64,000 nucleotides of DNA. Source: Cinclus cinclus. Taxonomy: Eukaryota; Chordata; Aves; Passeriformes; Cinclidae. This document shows, piece by piece, positions 24,858 through 37,300 of this stretch. The position numbers were made by a program, and so were the translations under genes. The notes under the pieces are model-generated. The model was not told the origin of the DNA and did no database searches. It saw only the letters and a program-made list of their open reading frames with translations. The number at the start of each line of letters is the position of its first letter. Position 1 is the stretch's first letter. The stretch spans positions 15,227,151-15,291,150 of the forward strand of contig NC_085052.1 of NCBI RefSeq assembly GCF_963662255.1, in the 5' to 3' direction.

Positions 24858-27800
24858 TAGATCTTTTGCTTCTTTCTCACAGTGACTACGCATTGATCAC
24901 AACAAGCTCCTGAAGAGATAGCAACAAAAGCTCTTTGTCTGCTCTGCTGCCAATTGACAGCATTTCACAGCTTGGATGCCCAATTTCACACACACATACA
25001 CAAATACATTTGCCTCTGCTCTGCAGTCACACACAGTCAGTGGAGCTCTAAGCCACCAACTTGTCACTTACTGTTACTAATGAACTGTGTAGTTCAAATC
25101 AGCAAGGCACCCAAGGGAGTTGTGAAGGATTTTGTCATTGCATTTTAGAGGAACTGAGCTGGATCCTTGGTGAAGAGTACAGAAAAAAATGTACACGTAC
25201 AAAAAAATGTACATGTTGCTACAGCTGATGCAAGCTTGAGACCAGTGCCTTGCACTGTGCCTTTCTAGGCTGTGGCAATCTATCTGGGAGTGCAGCTACT
25301 TAGTCACAGGCTGCATTGTTCCAAACCTGAGTCTTTGCTATCAGCACTAGTTTCTCACCACAGCCCATTCACCAGATCCCAACCAATCTTAAGCATCGTG
25401 GAAGACTTTCCAGGATATATGTTCTGGAGCCAGACATCCATAGCAGCGTTTTTCAGATCAATATATGATTCATTATCTAGCAAAATTAAACACTTGTGCA
25501 CAGGCATCTACTAGACAAATTCATAAAAAGCCAGAAAATTCTCTAGTGCCCTTTAGCTGAAGTGACTAATCCCAATGGCACATGCAAGATAACCACAAAT
25601 GTAAGGATGGTTCTGTACCTCGAATGACAGGAGATTCAAGAACTTACCAGTTCGCATATATATATATGATGTTCCTGAAACTAAGACACTCCCATGCATT
25701 CTCAGAATTGAAATTACTTTCAACTTGTAAACACAATAATTTCTGGTTTTTTTTACAATAGCACTGTGTATATTGTAACCCTGTTTCAAGTGAGGTACTT
25801 CAAAGTACTTTGTACACAAACAACCCTGACAGGTTTCCTCGCAGCATCCACCTGGCTAAGTTTTTGTCCATGGCACATAGAAGCCACCTGGCTTTTCTTT
25901 TACACCAGGACAAAGCAGTTTTAAATCACACTGCATTATCAAGAGTCTGTAAATTACCTGTAGTCTGTAACAGCTTCCTATTCAGTAATGCTAAACTGAG
26001 TCTTGGAATTTAAATCCCTAAGAAATATACAAAAAATTGTGGGTCTGCATCAAATTACTGTGCAGTAAAAGCTGCCTGCTTTTGCTGGTCTCTCCCCATT
26101 CTCATTACAAAAGTAATTCATTACTGAGTGACTTTGGTTTCTGCATTTCTGCAACACCTTCATTTACTGGAAACTAATATATGTGTATATTAATTTACCC
26201 AGCTGCTTTTGCTAACAACATTCAATGCCTTCTTTAGAAATATGTGAACGGGGCTAATTTTAGATATACACCTCAAAAGGCTCTGCTAGTAGGAAAAAAC
26301 CTGCAGCAATGCATAGAGAATTAGGAAGAGGACTTGAATGTTGTTTGTTGCTTTTAATAAATTGTTTTCTTCTGTTTAAACCAGAACATTGTGTGAATAC
26401 TACTGGAAGAACAGCATCATTAGATACTATTGGAAAATTAGAAAGCAAGTGGCAGTGCTAGATTTGACAGCTCTATAAACAGAAACATTACATTATCAGG
26501 AAAAGGGCCATGGCAAGTTCAGCAAATTTCAGCCCAAAGCCTTCATCATTCTCAGCCAGGGTTTCACAAGTATAAGTCACAACAGTTTTCACAGATTTCC
26601 TTGGCTATGCTCTTCCTAAGCACTGATCCTCAAAGTAGCCCCAATATTCTCTGCAATCCATTTGATTCATATTGCAAAAAGCCTGCAGGCAGTTGCTGTG
26701 ACAGTGTCTGGGAAGATACTGAGGATGGGAGATGCACTAAAGCCATAAGCCAGGCTAACACAAATAGCATCCTCAGGGTTTCTAAGTAACTGCTCTTTCT
26801 GTGTCAGGTGGGATACCCTTAGTGATCTGGTAATTGATGTAGTCTCTAAACCTTTTAAATGGCATTCATACAAAATTATTCAATCTCCTGTTTCTAAAAC
26901 ACTTATTTTCCTCAATTATATCATTAATATCCCAGGTAAATAGAGTCAGTGGGAGAGAGAGAGAGTTGAACACAGATTACAGCTATTCCTACAGCTGGGA
27001 ATAGGAATGGTATCAGAACCGTTTCTGCTGCATGTGGCACTGAAAGTAATAAATTATTTAGTAAAGACTGTACAGGTCTGACAACTTAAGAAAAACAAAA
27101 AATTCTCTGGATCAAAACTTCAACTGACTTCAGTGGGAATAGAACCAAACTGTTGCAGTAACTAGAATCACTTTTAAAAATCTGGATTAGGGGTAGCCCT
27201 CAATTAAACCCTGGTGATTATATGCTTATGACATGTCTAAATTATGCCAAAACAGCCTTTGAATGCTTTATCAATTCCACTGAGCAACCTCGCTGTTTCT
27301 CAGCTGGTTGGAAGCAGGTCAAAATTAGGCAATGCTTCTAGGGAAGGCTCCTGCCAGACATGAGTAATTACCCTGGAATCTTACTCCTGAGAACTCTTTC
27401 TAAATTATGTGAAAAATAGCCCATGTTAGACTGCATTTTCCAAATTGACATTTTCTTTCCATACCAGGCTCTTAGTTAAGTAGTTCAGGTGTTCATAGGA
27501 AAACCCAGTCTGTAATTGTACCATTTATTCCTCTGTTTCAGAAAGTAGCTAAAAACAGGAAGGCAAGACAAATGCTATGTTCCTCTACAATGCTGCTCAG
27601 CTCATTTTGCTGCCTTTCCCAATACAGCTAAATAAAAGTTAAGATTCAATGACACCATAAAATTAATCTTGATACATTTACATAGATTGGTATTACAGAA
27701 AATACAAATTTGAAAGTGGTTGAAAACAGATGTGTGCACTGCATATCCACTTTTCTTACTGTGTGGAGATTTATTTGAACATATGTTGCTGGCTTGCTCC

Positions 27801-30800
27801 CTCATTTTCTCTGCCTAAACTATGTCTTAAGAAGTGAAATGTACATTACCATTATTAAATTTTACATCATGACCTCCGTAGTTTCATGAGAAACACAAAA
27901 TCCCAGTCAAAGTGAATGAGGATAGTGAAATAATGTTTCTCCTGTTGTGAGGGGGATGTTGTAGCTATGCTGAAGAGTTCTGTCAATTCACTTTGTGTTC
28001 TGCAACCTCAAGAGTATTTCACTGCTTGCCCTCATTAAACTGCAGACCATTCATCAGTCAAAAATGTATATTTTGGCTTTGGAAAATACTCACAAACCAC
28101 TAGAGAAAGGCCATGAAGTAATATTCAGCATGACCTAATCTGAACTCAGAAGCAAACCCAGTAGATTCTTTTATTACTTCTCTTGTGTTTTTTCTTTGAA
28201 TTCAGTTAATCTGTATAAAAGATCTACAAAGCTGATCAATAAGGATGTAATTTTAACTTTCAAAAATAATTTGTTTTCAACTTTGTCTGTTGATGGTAAA
28301 AAAAATGAATCTAAGCCTTCATTGTCTTTTTGCTTCTAGTAACTACATGAATAGTTGCTCTGTCTCATGTACTCTGCCTCCTCATTTTATTAATTTGATC
28401 TCAATTTAGCATTAAGGTGAGCATGATTTAAGGGATTATTTGCATCCAGTGATTGTATGGCACAAGTGTCACTCAATTACTTGGGCCACAGCTAACTAGC
28501 AGGTTTTACAGAATAAGGAAGTGAAACTCAAATACCCTGGATGTAAGGTGCTTATCCATAGCTAAGACCAGGCTTCCACAGACACTACCATAGATCTGCG
28601 GCTGTTGGATCAGTCAGCAGCAGAAATTTAAACAATACAAGGATCTACACAGATCACATTTTGATGTGATAGAAGTAGTAAGAATATAAATTACAGAGTT
28701 TATGCTCGCTTTATATTTTTACATTAGCTTTCGGGGTATGTCAGAGGACAGGTGATTCCTGTTCTTGTGTAATGTGTCACACTAAGAGACAACTGTTGAC
28801 ATAAACAGCCCAAGAATAACCCACTAAGTGTTTTAAACAAAGCTGACCTATCAGAGAAACTTAATGCCAGATCAAAGTTTTGGGTTTCTGCAGCAGAACA
28901 TTTTTAAACTGCTTGTACAAATCCAGAAGTTGAACTTAATATTTTGTTAAACCCTTACCCAAATTGGTTCTAGCATCTGTGACTCCATGTCTGCAGCATT
29001 ATACCTCTGATTTTTGTAAGTAATGCAGGTGGGTTTCTTAATTTCACTTCTAGTTTATCACCATGGAAGTGCTTATCTGAAACCTTAAATAAACACCATT
29101 AGGCAGTAAAACCTAAAGGTTGGAAAAGTCAGTCTAATCTGACATGCTTCTTTTCCTCCACATTTAACTCCTGTGATCTAACAGGCATGTTAATCTAGCA
29201 ATGAATACCTGGAGCTGTTTGAACCACCAACTTTTCCATGGTGACCCCAATCAAGCACAATATCAATGTCTGAGCATTGCTTTGAGTATCAGTCTCTAAG
29301 GATTTACCAGTTCACAGTCAATCCTATTAATCATCTCTGCTCTTCTCCAACTCTATTCCACCATATGCCCCAATCCCAACCATCTGCAGTCACATATTCA
29401 CACCAACATTGCTGAGGTGCATTTCCCTTCACCTTCTGCAGCCCAGAGCTCTTGCTCCCCTACAACATCATGGAGACACAAAAAAACAGTTTTGAGCAGT
29501 AAACACACTAAGACATGCTCAGGATAACTTTAAAAGGCACTGCTTATGTTTATGAAACCTTTAAAGGAAGATTAGTACTCAGTTCAATTCTCATGGTTAT
29601 TTACAAAAAACAACAGTGAACCAACAATAATACCACTTGGCTTTTACAGCTAAGTAACATGGTAAATTACAGACTGCAGATGTAGTCTCAAATGGCAGAC
29701 TCCAAAGAATTCTACAGACATTTTCAAGCAAATAGTAATTTACAAATTACTCTCAAAAACAAACATCCACAAAACAAACACCCAGCAGTATTAATCAGCT
29801 TATTTCTTACAAGCAATACCTACTCTAATCGTAGTCACATACTAGGCAAAATAATGATTCAAACACAAAGATTGACTTTTACCATCTGTTTTGAAATTGT
29901 TGGACCACCACTTAAAGAAAAAACACAAGCTGGCATTTCATAAGACTGTGGCCATTAGTGAGAAGAGAAACATGAAGTGCTAGTTTGTTTTCTTGCCAAA
30001 GAGAATCTTGTACAAATTTAAGATATGGTAGTATATGAGTGTTTCACAGATATTGTTTATTTACCATACTGATATCTCTAATATCAGTCTGAGATTTATA
30101 TAATGTTTTCATATGCAGTGTTTTGTATTCAAAACACTAAGCAAACATGACTCCATTTTGCAAGCAGCACAAAAGAGATGGTTCCTACACATTGTCTTTC
30201 AAAGTAATTCTGAATGGGACAGTAAAACGAACATATGAGTTCCTTTGAGATTGTGCACATTATCACAGCAATGTTCAAAGCAACTAAACAGAGCCCACAG
30301 ATGCACACTGACTCTTGACAGCACTTTTCCCCAACTCTGAGGCTGATTAAAGTGCAAACTGAGCAGTGCCTCACCAGTTCCTCCCATCTTTTACACAGCA
30401 GTTGCAGGAGATAGGTTCTGCTCTAAGAGGAGATCTTAGTACCGCCTGTTAGTGTCAGAGAACCAGTCAGCGCTGACTAATTTCAACAGAAAAACACTTT
30501 ATTCTGAGCCCTTCCTCCCGGTTGTTAACTACTTGTTAAAGGCATTGTTCTTCTGCATCTGTTCATCAAACGCATGACCCAAAGAGAGTCTAATTCAAAA
30601 CGGGGTCACAATTTCAGATGGGAGTACCACTGGCAACGAGCTGTGAAACCAAACATTTTAGGTTCATTTTACCCTTCCATCCAGAGATCCTTTCAAATGG
30701 ATTGATCGTTTAACATACTTGTCAAACCAGTTACCACAGTGCTTTTAGCAATATCCAAATGGAAGTGTGTTTCTGCCTTTTTAATAATGCATTGGGTGTA

Positions 30801-31530
30801 ATGAGTCACAATGCAATGAGTGAAAATAAAGAGTACTGACTCACGTCTATTAAAACATGTCTTGACTAGATGTGTTGTGACTTGGTGATTACACACTAAA
30901 TAGCATGAAGATACTAGGAAGCAGAAGTGAAGGTCTGCTTCTCCATAAACCTCAAGAAAGATACATACACACTATCTAGATATGATGATGTTAATCAGCT
31001 CCTTCAACACGTGACCACGTGCCTGACACTAAAATGTGTCCCAAACATATAAAAATGTCAAATTCTTTCAGCACAGTGAGATGCTAAGATTACATTAGGA
31101 GCCCCTGGGCTCTAGCTGTCAGAAGAAGAAGTGGCCACATGCATCGGACACTGATGCAGAACGAGATGGCAAATCTCATTGTCATCTATGATCATGTTGG
31201 GAATCACTGTTCCTACTTACTGCAGCCCCAAACCACAGGCTCATCCCTAACAACGCAACGGATTGAAGTGCAGTACTTCTGAATAATGGATCAAGGAGCA
31301 CAACACTTCAAACACACACAAACCCTGTGGGATTTGGCAGGATTTGCCCCAGCCCCAAATCTGCTGAAATTTACCATTCTTCATATTTGGCCAGGGGTTT
31401 TTTTTGTTTGTTTGTTTGCTTGCTTGCTTTGTGGATACAGAGTAAACCATGCTGTGACCCTGGCAAGCATCCTGGAGGGAGCACAACACAGACCAGCCAG
31501 CACTGCAGGGAAGCTGAAGGTTCCTACAGC
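24852..31530. other. Intergenic, no gene recognised
   Basis: AT-rich unique-looking sequence. Open frames are 88 codons or shorter, without domains. No CpG island, LTR end or RNA gene was identified. Confidence 0.45.
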
Positions 31531-31534
31531 AGCA

Positions 31535-31867
31535 AGATGAACAAGAGTCAGCAATATGCTCTGGCACTGAAGAAGGCTGACAGCATTTGGCCTGTGTTAA
31601 CAGAGCCATAGCAAAAGAAGTTATTTTTACCGTTTACTTATCACTTGTTGAACCACATCTAGAATACTGCATCCAACTTGGGGACACTCCCCTCCACCCA
31701 GTACAACAACTACATTGATTAACTGGAGCAAATCCATCAGAGGGTCACCAAGACAGTTAGGGACTGAAGCACTTGCCCTTTGAAGAGAAGCTGAGTGATC
31801 TGGGCTTGTTCAGCCCAGAGAAGACACAGCTCCAGAACGACTTTGGAGTAGCCTTCCCTAACCTAAA
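31535..31867 (+). mobile_element. CR1 LINE fragment (late reverse-transcriptase ORF region)
   Basis: Successive CR1-like phrases are present in order: AACAAGAGTCAGCAATATGC, GAATACTGCATCCAACTTGGGG, CAGAGGGTCACCAAGACAGT, and CTGGGCTTGTTCAGCCCAGA with GAAGA following. The copy is diverged and frame-broken, so it is inactive. Confidence 0.75.
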
Positions 31868-31869
31868 AG

Positions 31870-34680
31870 TAAGTGCTACACTTTTCACATCTCTGCCCTA
31901 CCTCTGTGCATGTAAATCCTTACAGATGAAACTAGTTTACCAACTAGTTTCTGAACAGAAACAATAATTTTAGTTACTTTCATTATAAGCAATTGGCTGT
32001 TCATTGGAAGAAACTGGAGGTGTGAAGTTTTCCACTTGTGCTGCTACCAGATGGAACCCCACTAGTTAAGTACTTGAACAACAAGCACCACAAAGATAAG
32101 TGCCCCTATCCCACGTCTGCAGGCAGTTCTCCTCCTGGGCCACCCCTAGCTGACAAATGCATTAATTTGTGGTGCTCTGCCTGGTCTGGCTCCTAATTTG
32201 GCAGCCCTATACATTATATTAAAAAAAAAATAAAAATTCTGTGATGGACCTTAAGTTTGAAATGAAAAAGAATAGGCAAGTTTGCCCTACTTGAATTCTG
32301 TGGATATAAGTAAATCAAAACATTTGACCAGAACAACTGCACATTCCTAACTGCTCTCCCTCCACCCCTGAGAAAACTGCAGGACAAATTACCTTTATTA
32401 AATTCCAGTCAAATGAGCTGAAGCCCTCCAAGCAGGAAGTACATTTGCCTTAGATGCAAAATTCCTCCCATCTTTTTAGTTACTGACAACTATGAGTGAG
32501 ACTTACAGAAAAGAACAACCCCCCCAGTACAACTTATATCCACCAACACCCTTCCACTTACATGAATGTTTCCTTCATCCAACACATTATCAAAAATATA
32601 TACATTTATCCTAATGCCAAATAAAACATTAATGGGTGCACATTTTTATAATAGCTTTCCAGAAGATGGGAAAGTACTTAAAGCCAAATTGTTCATTAAA
32701 ATGCTTCATGAAAAGCATGTATCACTCAGGCTTGATCATTCTCAGATGTTTTCTGTCTTAAAAGCCATATTAACAACTAAAGTCAACAGTTCCAAAGGAT
32801 ATTTACCAGCTCAGATCAAATCTATTAATCACATTTCAGTAGATATTCTGGAAATTCAAATCCCTAGACAACTTTGAAAATCCTACCCACAGAGTACCTT
32901 TAGCATTCAATACAGGATTTACAAATACAACCCCAGAGTATTTTCTGTAGGAGATTTCCTTCATTAATCCTTCTGAAGTGTTAAGACTTTTTACCAACAT
33001 GGCACATTTCATCTACCACCATGCTGCAAAAGAGCTCTGTGAGCAATTGCAGTCCTGACTTCAGGGTGATTAATTCTCTTTAATTAAATGCCCTTGAAAT
33101 ATTACTGCTATGAATGTCATCAGATGCAGCTTTTGTTTGAAAATAAGACTAAGAAGGACAGAATAAAAGCAGAGCTAACTTTCTCAGCCCCAAGAAACTA
33201 GGGAAGTAGATTTGGACTTTTCTTCTTTAAATAATTTTCAGTTCTACAAAACTGAGATTCCCTTACGTTTCTCTTCCAAAAAACTAAGTCCTTTAAAAAT
33301 GCCTTTTAAGGAATTACAATGTCTTCATTCAGATGAGAATGACCAAGGAGCAACAAAACAAAAGCAGGAACCAATAAACAAAACCGACAATTAACACAGC
33401 AATTGAGCCATTATTTAAATGTTTCCTTCAGTGTTAAGTCACCCCAGAATTTAGCTTCCATCCTGGGTGCTGATTGTGTATTGACTCATCTTTTAAGATA
33501 AATCCAAACTTCAGAGATGTATTTTATGACAAGGGGTACAGAAGTAGAACAGCATCAGTTTTTAGATTGCTCTCTGTGGCTCATGTACCACTAAAACTAA
33601 GAACAGTACACCAGAAACAGATCCTTTTATACTGGGAAGGGTAAATGGGTTCTGATGTAGTTTGCAGGATCAGAGCATTTGCTGTACTTGGCAATTACTT
33701 CCAAGTTCTTAATTTGTATTTTAAAAGTCACATTTCTTTTTTTTTTCACAGGCCAAGAAGAACCATCAGAAGAAAATTAGAGGAGGAAAAAGCAGCTTAA
33801 ACACATAAATATATGCATCAACTCCTGAGATACAGATCTAACCTCCCAGTAACTACAAAGAGAAGCCAGCTCACCCACCATGTCTGAAACTACATTAGGA
33901 CTATAAACTGTGAATTACAGGTCCATAAATTGTAAGACTTTTGCAGCATCCTCTTCAGAAGTTTCCACAAAAATGTTACAGGGATTTTTTTGTCCAGATT
34001 TCACAGGTTACATTCTAGCCTATTTTGGATGTAGTTCAGGGTAATAATTTTCCTTGGTGAGTTCCAAGAATAACGGTATTTCTTGCTACTTGGCACCTTT
34101 TCAAAGCACAGACAGCAGCTCTCACAGCCAATTTCATTCCCCCCCTCTCCCCCACCCCCCCCAGACACATATATTTGTTTAGGTGATCCAGGGTCATTTG
34201 CAGAAAGAGGATAAAAATTTCAAAATGGTTCCACAACATTTAGTTCTGCTATTTTTTCAGGTTCTATATACTACACATACTTCATGCTTCCCGTTTCTTG
34301 CAAAGAAAATGTAACTACTGCCACTGAAAGTCATGTTTAATATCCTCTGTTTATTCTAAGGACTCACTGAGTTGGTTTTTGTTCTATCCTGACTTACATA
34401 CAGGGAACTAATGTAGGAATACTTAAAGAAATGCACACAGCCTTGACCATTAAAAGTAGATGAAATCTGGACTGACTAAAAAAAAACCTCCATTGGTTAG
34501 TAAACTTAGGATTGATTATAAGATATGCAGAGTAGCTATATTAATCTATTCTTACTACAGTTGTGCTACTCCCATTCCCACTCAGATCCCAAAACTGTGA
34601 TCTTGTAAACTCTGAAAACAATCAGGCTCAATTCAGCACTCCAAGACTGTTCTCAAATCTTCCAGCTGGGGCTATGGCAT
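31870..34680. other. Intergenic, no gene recognised
   Basis: A 103-codon plus-strand frame at 32566-32877 has no recognisable feature and is treated as chance. A C-rich run lies near 34140-34163. Confidence 0.45.
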
Positions 34681-34685
34681 AAACT

Positions 34686-34996
34686 GAGGTCATAGAATAC
34701 CAAGTTGGAAGGGGAGCTCCAGCATAATCTTGTTCAAACCTTCCCGGGAAAAGCAAGATGTCCCAGCATCCTATCCCATTGAATCTTAAAAGTGTCCAAC
34801 TCTGGGGAATACACCACTTCCCTGAGGAGATTATTCCAATGGCTGATTGTTAACAGCTGATAGGATGTAAGCTTCCTGCAGATAACCAGGCTGTACTTAA
34901 GTGCCCTGGCTTTTTCGATAGGATGATTTTTCTGAATGTCTCCGAGATTAGAAAAATGCATGCCACGAGCAATCCTGGCCTTGGGCAGGATCTTTC
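34686..34996 (-). mobile_element. CR1-family LINE 3' fragment
   Basis: On the plus strand it reads GGTCATAGAATACCAAGTTG, then TACACCACTTCCCTGAGGAG and ATTCCAATGGCTGATTGTTA. These are the reverse complement of the CR1 3' end and the preceding untranslated segment. It is diverged, with no ORF. Confidence 0.7.
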
Positions 34997-34999
34997 CAA

Positions 35000-36190
35000 A
35001 CCAATGTTTTCACTGCATTAAAACCAGACAGATATAACTGTTCACAAGACCAACAACTCAATTAACATAGATTGCAATGGGAAAAGGAATCTAAAATGGG
35101 GAGTTCCACAGCTCACTCCACTTCCCGGGGCAAGTAACAATAACATCATTGTTTTCCTCGATTATATATAATTAAATAGTTCTCAGAGTAGATAGCTTTA
35201 TGAGGATGGTGTTTCCTATCCAAGTCAATCAAGCATGACTTAGAAATAAGACAGCAAGCATCAGTGATTTTTTCCCTGCTTAACAGTTCAGCACCAGACT
35301 AAACCACACAGCGTTTGAAAGCTCTAGGGGAAGGCAGCACTGCTAATAGCAATAGGAAAAGGAACACTACTTCCTTGTTTGGGCCCATTGTAACAGGTTT
35401 TAGCATGTTGGTGTTTATTAGCCTTCTCTTCATGCAGGCAACACAATTTTGAAGGCAACAAAGGTGTTAAAAAAGACAGTGTCTCCATTCGGAATCTTTC
35501 TGAGACATCCTTGAAACATACAGTTTGGTATTACCTTTCTTCACAGACAAACAATTTAAAAACAATACATCTGCAAATATAAAAATTAGCTTGAGCATGC
35601 ATTTGCCCATAAAATAATGTACAGAAATGAGACAAAAAGCCATCGGACAAGGAAGATACTGATTTGTCAACAGTCCATCATCGCAGACAGCTAATCTAAA
35701 TAGTTAAAGTGCTTTTGCAGTTATACACAAAAAAAACCCTTTTCTTTTTATTTCAAAAAACTATGTAGCATTTTATAACAACATCTGTTATAAATGGAAA
35801 CTGTCCAAAGATGTGCCCTCAAAAACAAAACCTTCCACGGATGAGCACACCTCCTCAGAGGAAAGGGACCACTGTAGTCTGTAAGACTACCCATTAGACA
35901 CACAGGAACAGGCTTTTACAATTCCACCACAAAGTCATTAAACTAGTTATGTCAAAAAGTTGGTTGATATTTTCTTAATTAAAAGGAAGAAAATCATGTC
36001 TGAGCAAAGAAAAAAATAGAAGCAAAAAATTAAGTGGTCCCTCAACAAATATTCCACCCAAAGCACTTCTTCTCCATCACTTTGCATTGCCTGTTGTACC
36101 ACGTTTTACATTCTCACGAACTAGTTATTTCAATATTAACAAATTCAGACATGTAAAGGACTAAGAAGCACTATTTTGTAAGGTGTCCCT
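35000..36190. other. Intergenic, nothing recognised
   Basis: AT-rich flank leading to the CCNJ upstream region. Only short frames without features are present. Confidence 0.45.
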
Positions 36191-36194
36191 AGCG

Positions 36195-36333
36195 GGACGT
36201 CACCGGGGAGCAGAAAGCCCCACGGAAAAGGCTCCGTGAGCGCAGAGCAGGTGCAGAGCATCTCTTGCTAAACCAGGGGCACGAGTGGGAGCTCTCAGTC
36301 ACCAGCTGCCAGGACATTGAGCCCTTCGCTCAG
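36195..36333 (+). other. Possible upstream noncoding exon ahead of CCNJ
   Basis: A CRE-like GGACGTCACC lies at about 36195-36204. It is followed by moderately GC-rich sequence that reaches CAG|GTGAGAT, a near-consensus donor with its GT at 36334. This could be an alternative first exon of CCNJ or of a noncoding transcript. There is no direct evidence of transcription. Confidence 0.25.
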
Positions 36334-36586
36334 GTGAGATGCGTGCTCCCGCAAACCTTCTCTCGGGATTTAACCAGCAGGGAATCAAATCAATCCAATC
36401 CTGGAGCCTCAAAGCTCGCAGGAGTCGTGTGCGCCCCGCACTTCTACCGGAAAAATGCGCGGGCGGGGCAAGAGCTGAGCGAGGCGCGCCAGCGCCACGT
36501 GCTGGAACCTCACAGCTGAGCCCAACGGGAAAGAGCCGGGAGACATCAGGGAAGGGGGAATAAGAGGAGTGGGAAAAAAAAAAAAA

Positions 36587-36618
<32 letters not shown>

Positions 36619-36752
36619 GTAGTGCTATCCGGAGCTCATGGGGCCCAAGGACCGCTGTGCTCCGGCCGGGGTACCCCACTGTCCCGGCTGAGGGACCCAG
36701 AGACCGTCGCCCCCAGAGGTCCCCGCCTCCGGCCCGCGGCCGCCGCGCGCCG

Positions 36753-36831
36753 ATTGGCGGCCGGGTCGCGCTGCAAAGCGGCCGGCGATTGGCGGCCGTG
36801 GGGGCCGCGCTGTAAAGCGGCCGGCGATTGG
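36753..36831 (+). promoter_or_regulatory. CCNJ: Three phased inverted CCAAT boxes within a short tandem repeat
   Basis: ATTGG (inverted CCAAT, the NF-Y motif) occurs at 36753, 36788 and 36827, spaced 35 and 39 bp. Each sits in a GCGATTGGCGG context within a roughly 35-39 bp repeat that also repeats GCTGCAAAGCGGCCG / GCTGTAAAGCGGCCG. Multiple CCAAT boxes about three helical turns apart are characteristic of several cell-cycle gene promoters. No clear CHR element was identified. Confidence 0.6.
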
Positions 36832-37231
36832 CGGGCGGGCGGGCGCGTGCGGGCGCTGCCCGGCTTTGTACACGCGCGGCCCTTTAACAATGGGCGCGGC
36901 GCACGGCGCCGCGTGATGGCGGCGGAGCCCCGGGGCCGCCGCGCCGAGCTCGGGTGTCCCGGGCCGTGCCCCGCCGCCTCCCCCGCGGCCGCGACTTCCG
37001 CGACCCCCTCGTTCGGCTGTGCTCCCCGGCGGGAGGGGGCGGCTTAACGAGCCGCACTTGTGCCCCGCATGGCGGCCAGCTGGGCCGGGGGGCCGGGGAC
37101 GCCCCGCGGCAGCTGATCGCGGTTAACCGAGGGCGAGCCAGAAAGGGGCGAGGGTAGCGCTGCCTGTCCCGCTCTCAGCGAGTGCCGCTTCCTCCCCGGT
37201 GCCCGGACCCGGGCGCCGCGCCGCGCCGCCG

Positions 37232-37300
37232 ATGGAGTTGGAGGCGCAGTGGTGGACAGGACAGCTGGCGGCCGATATCCACCAAGCGCTTCGATACAAG
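37232..37300 (+). CDS. CCNJ: CCNJ coding exon 1
   Basis: It encodes residues 1-23 and ends on a codon boundary at AAG|GTAGTG. ATG 37232 is the first in-frame ATG; its context has G at +4 but C at -3. Confidence 0.95.
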
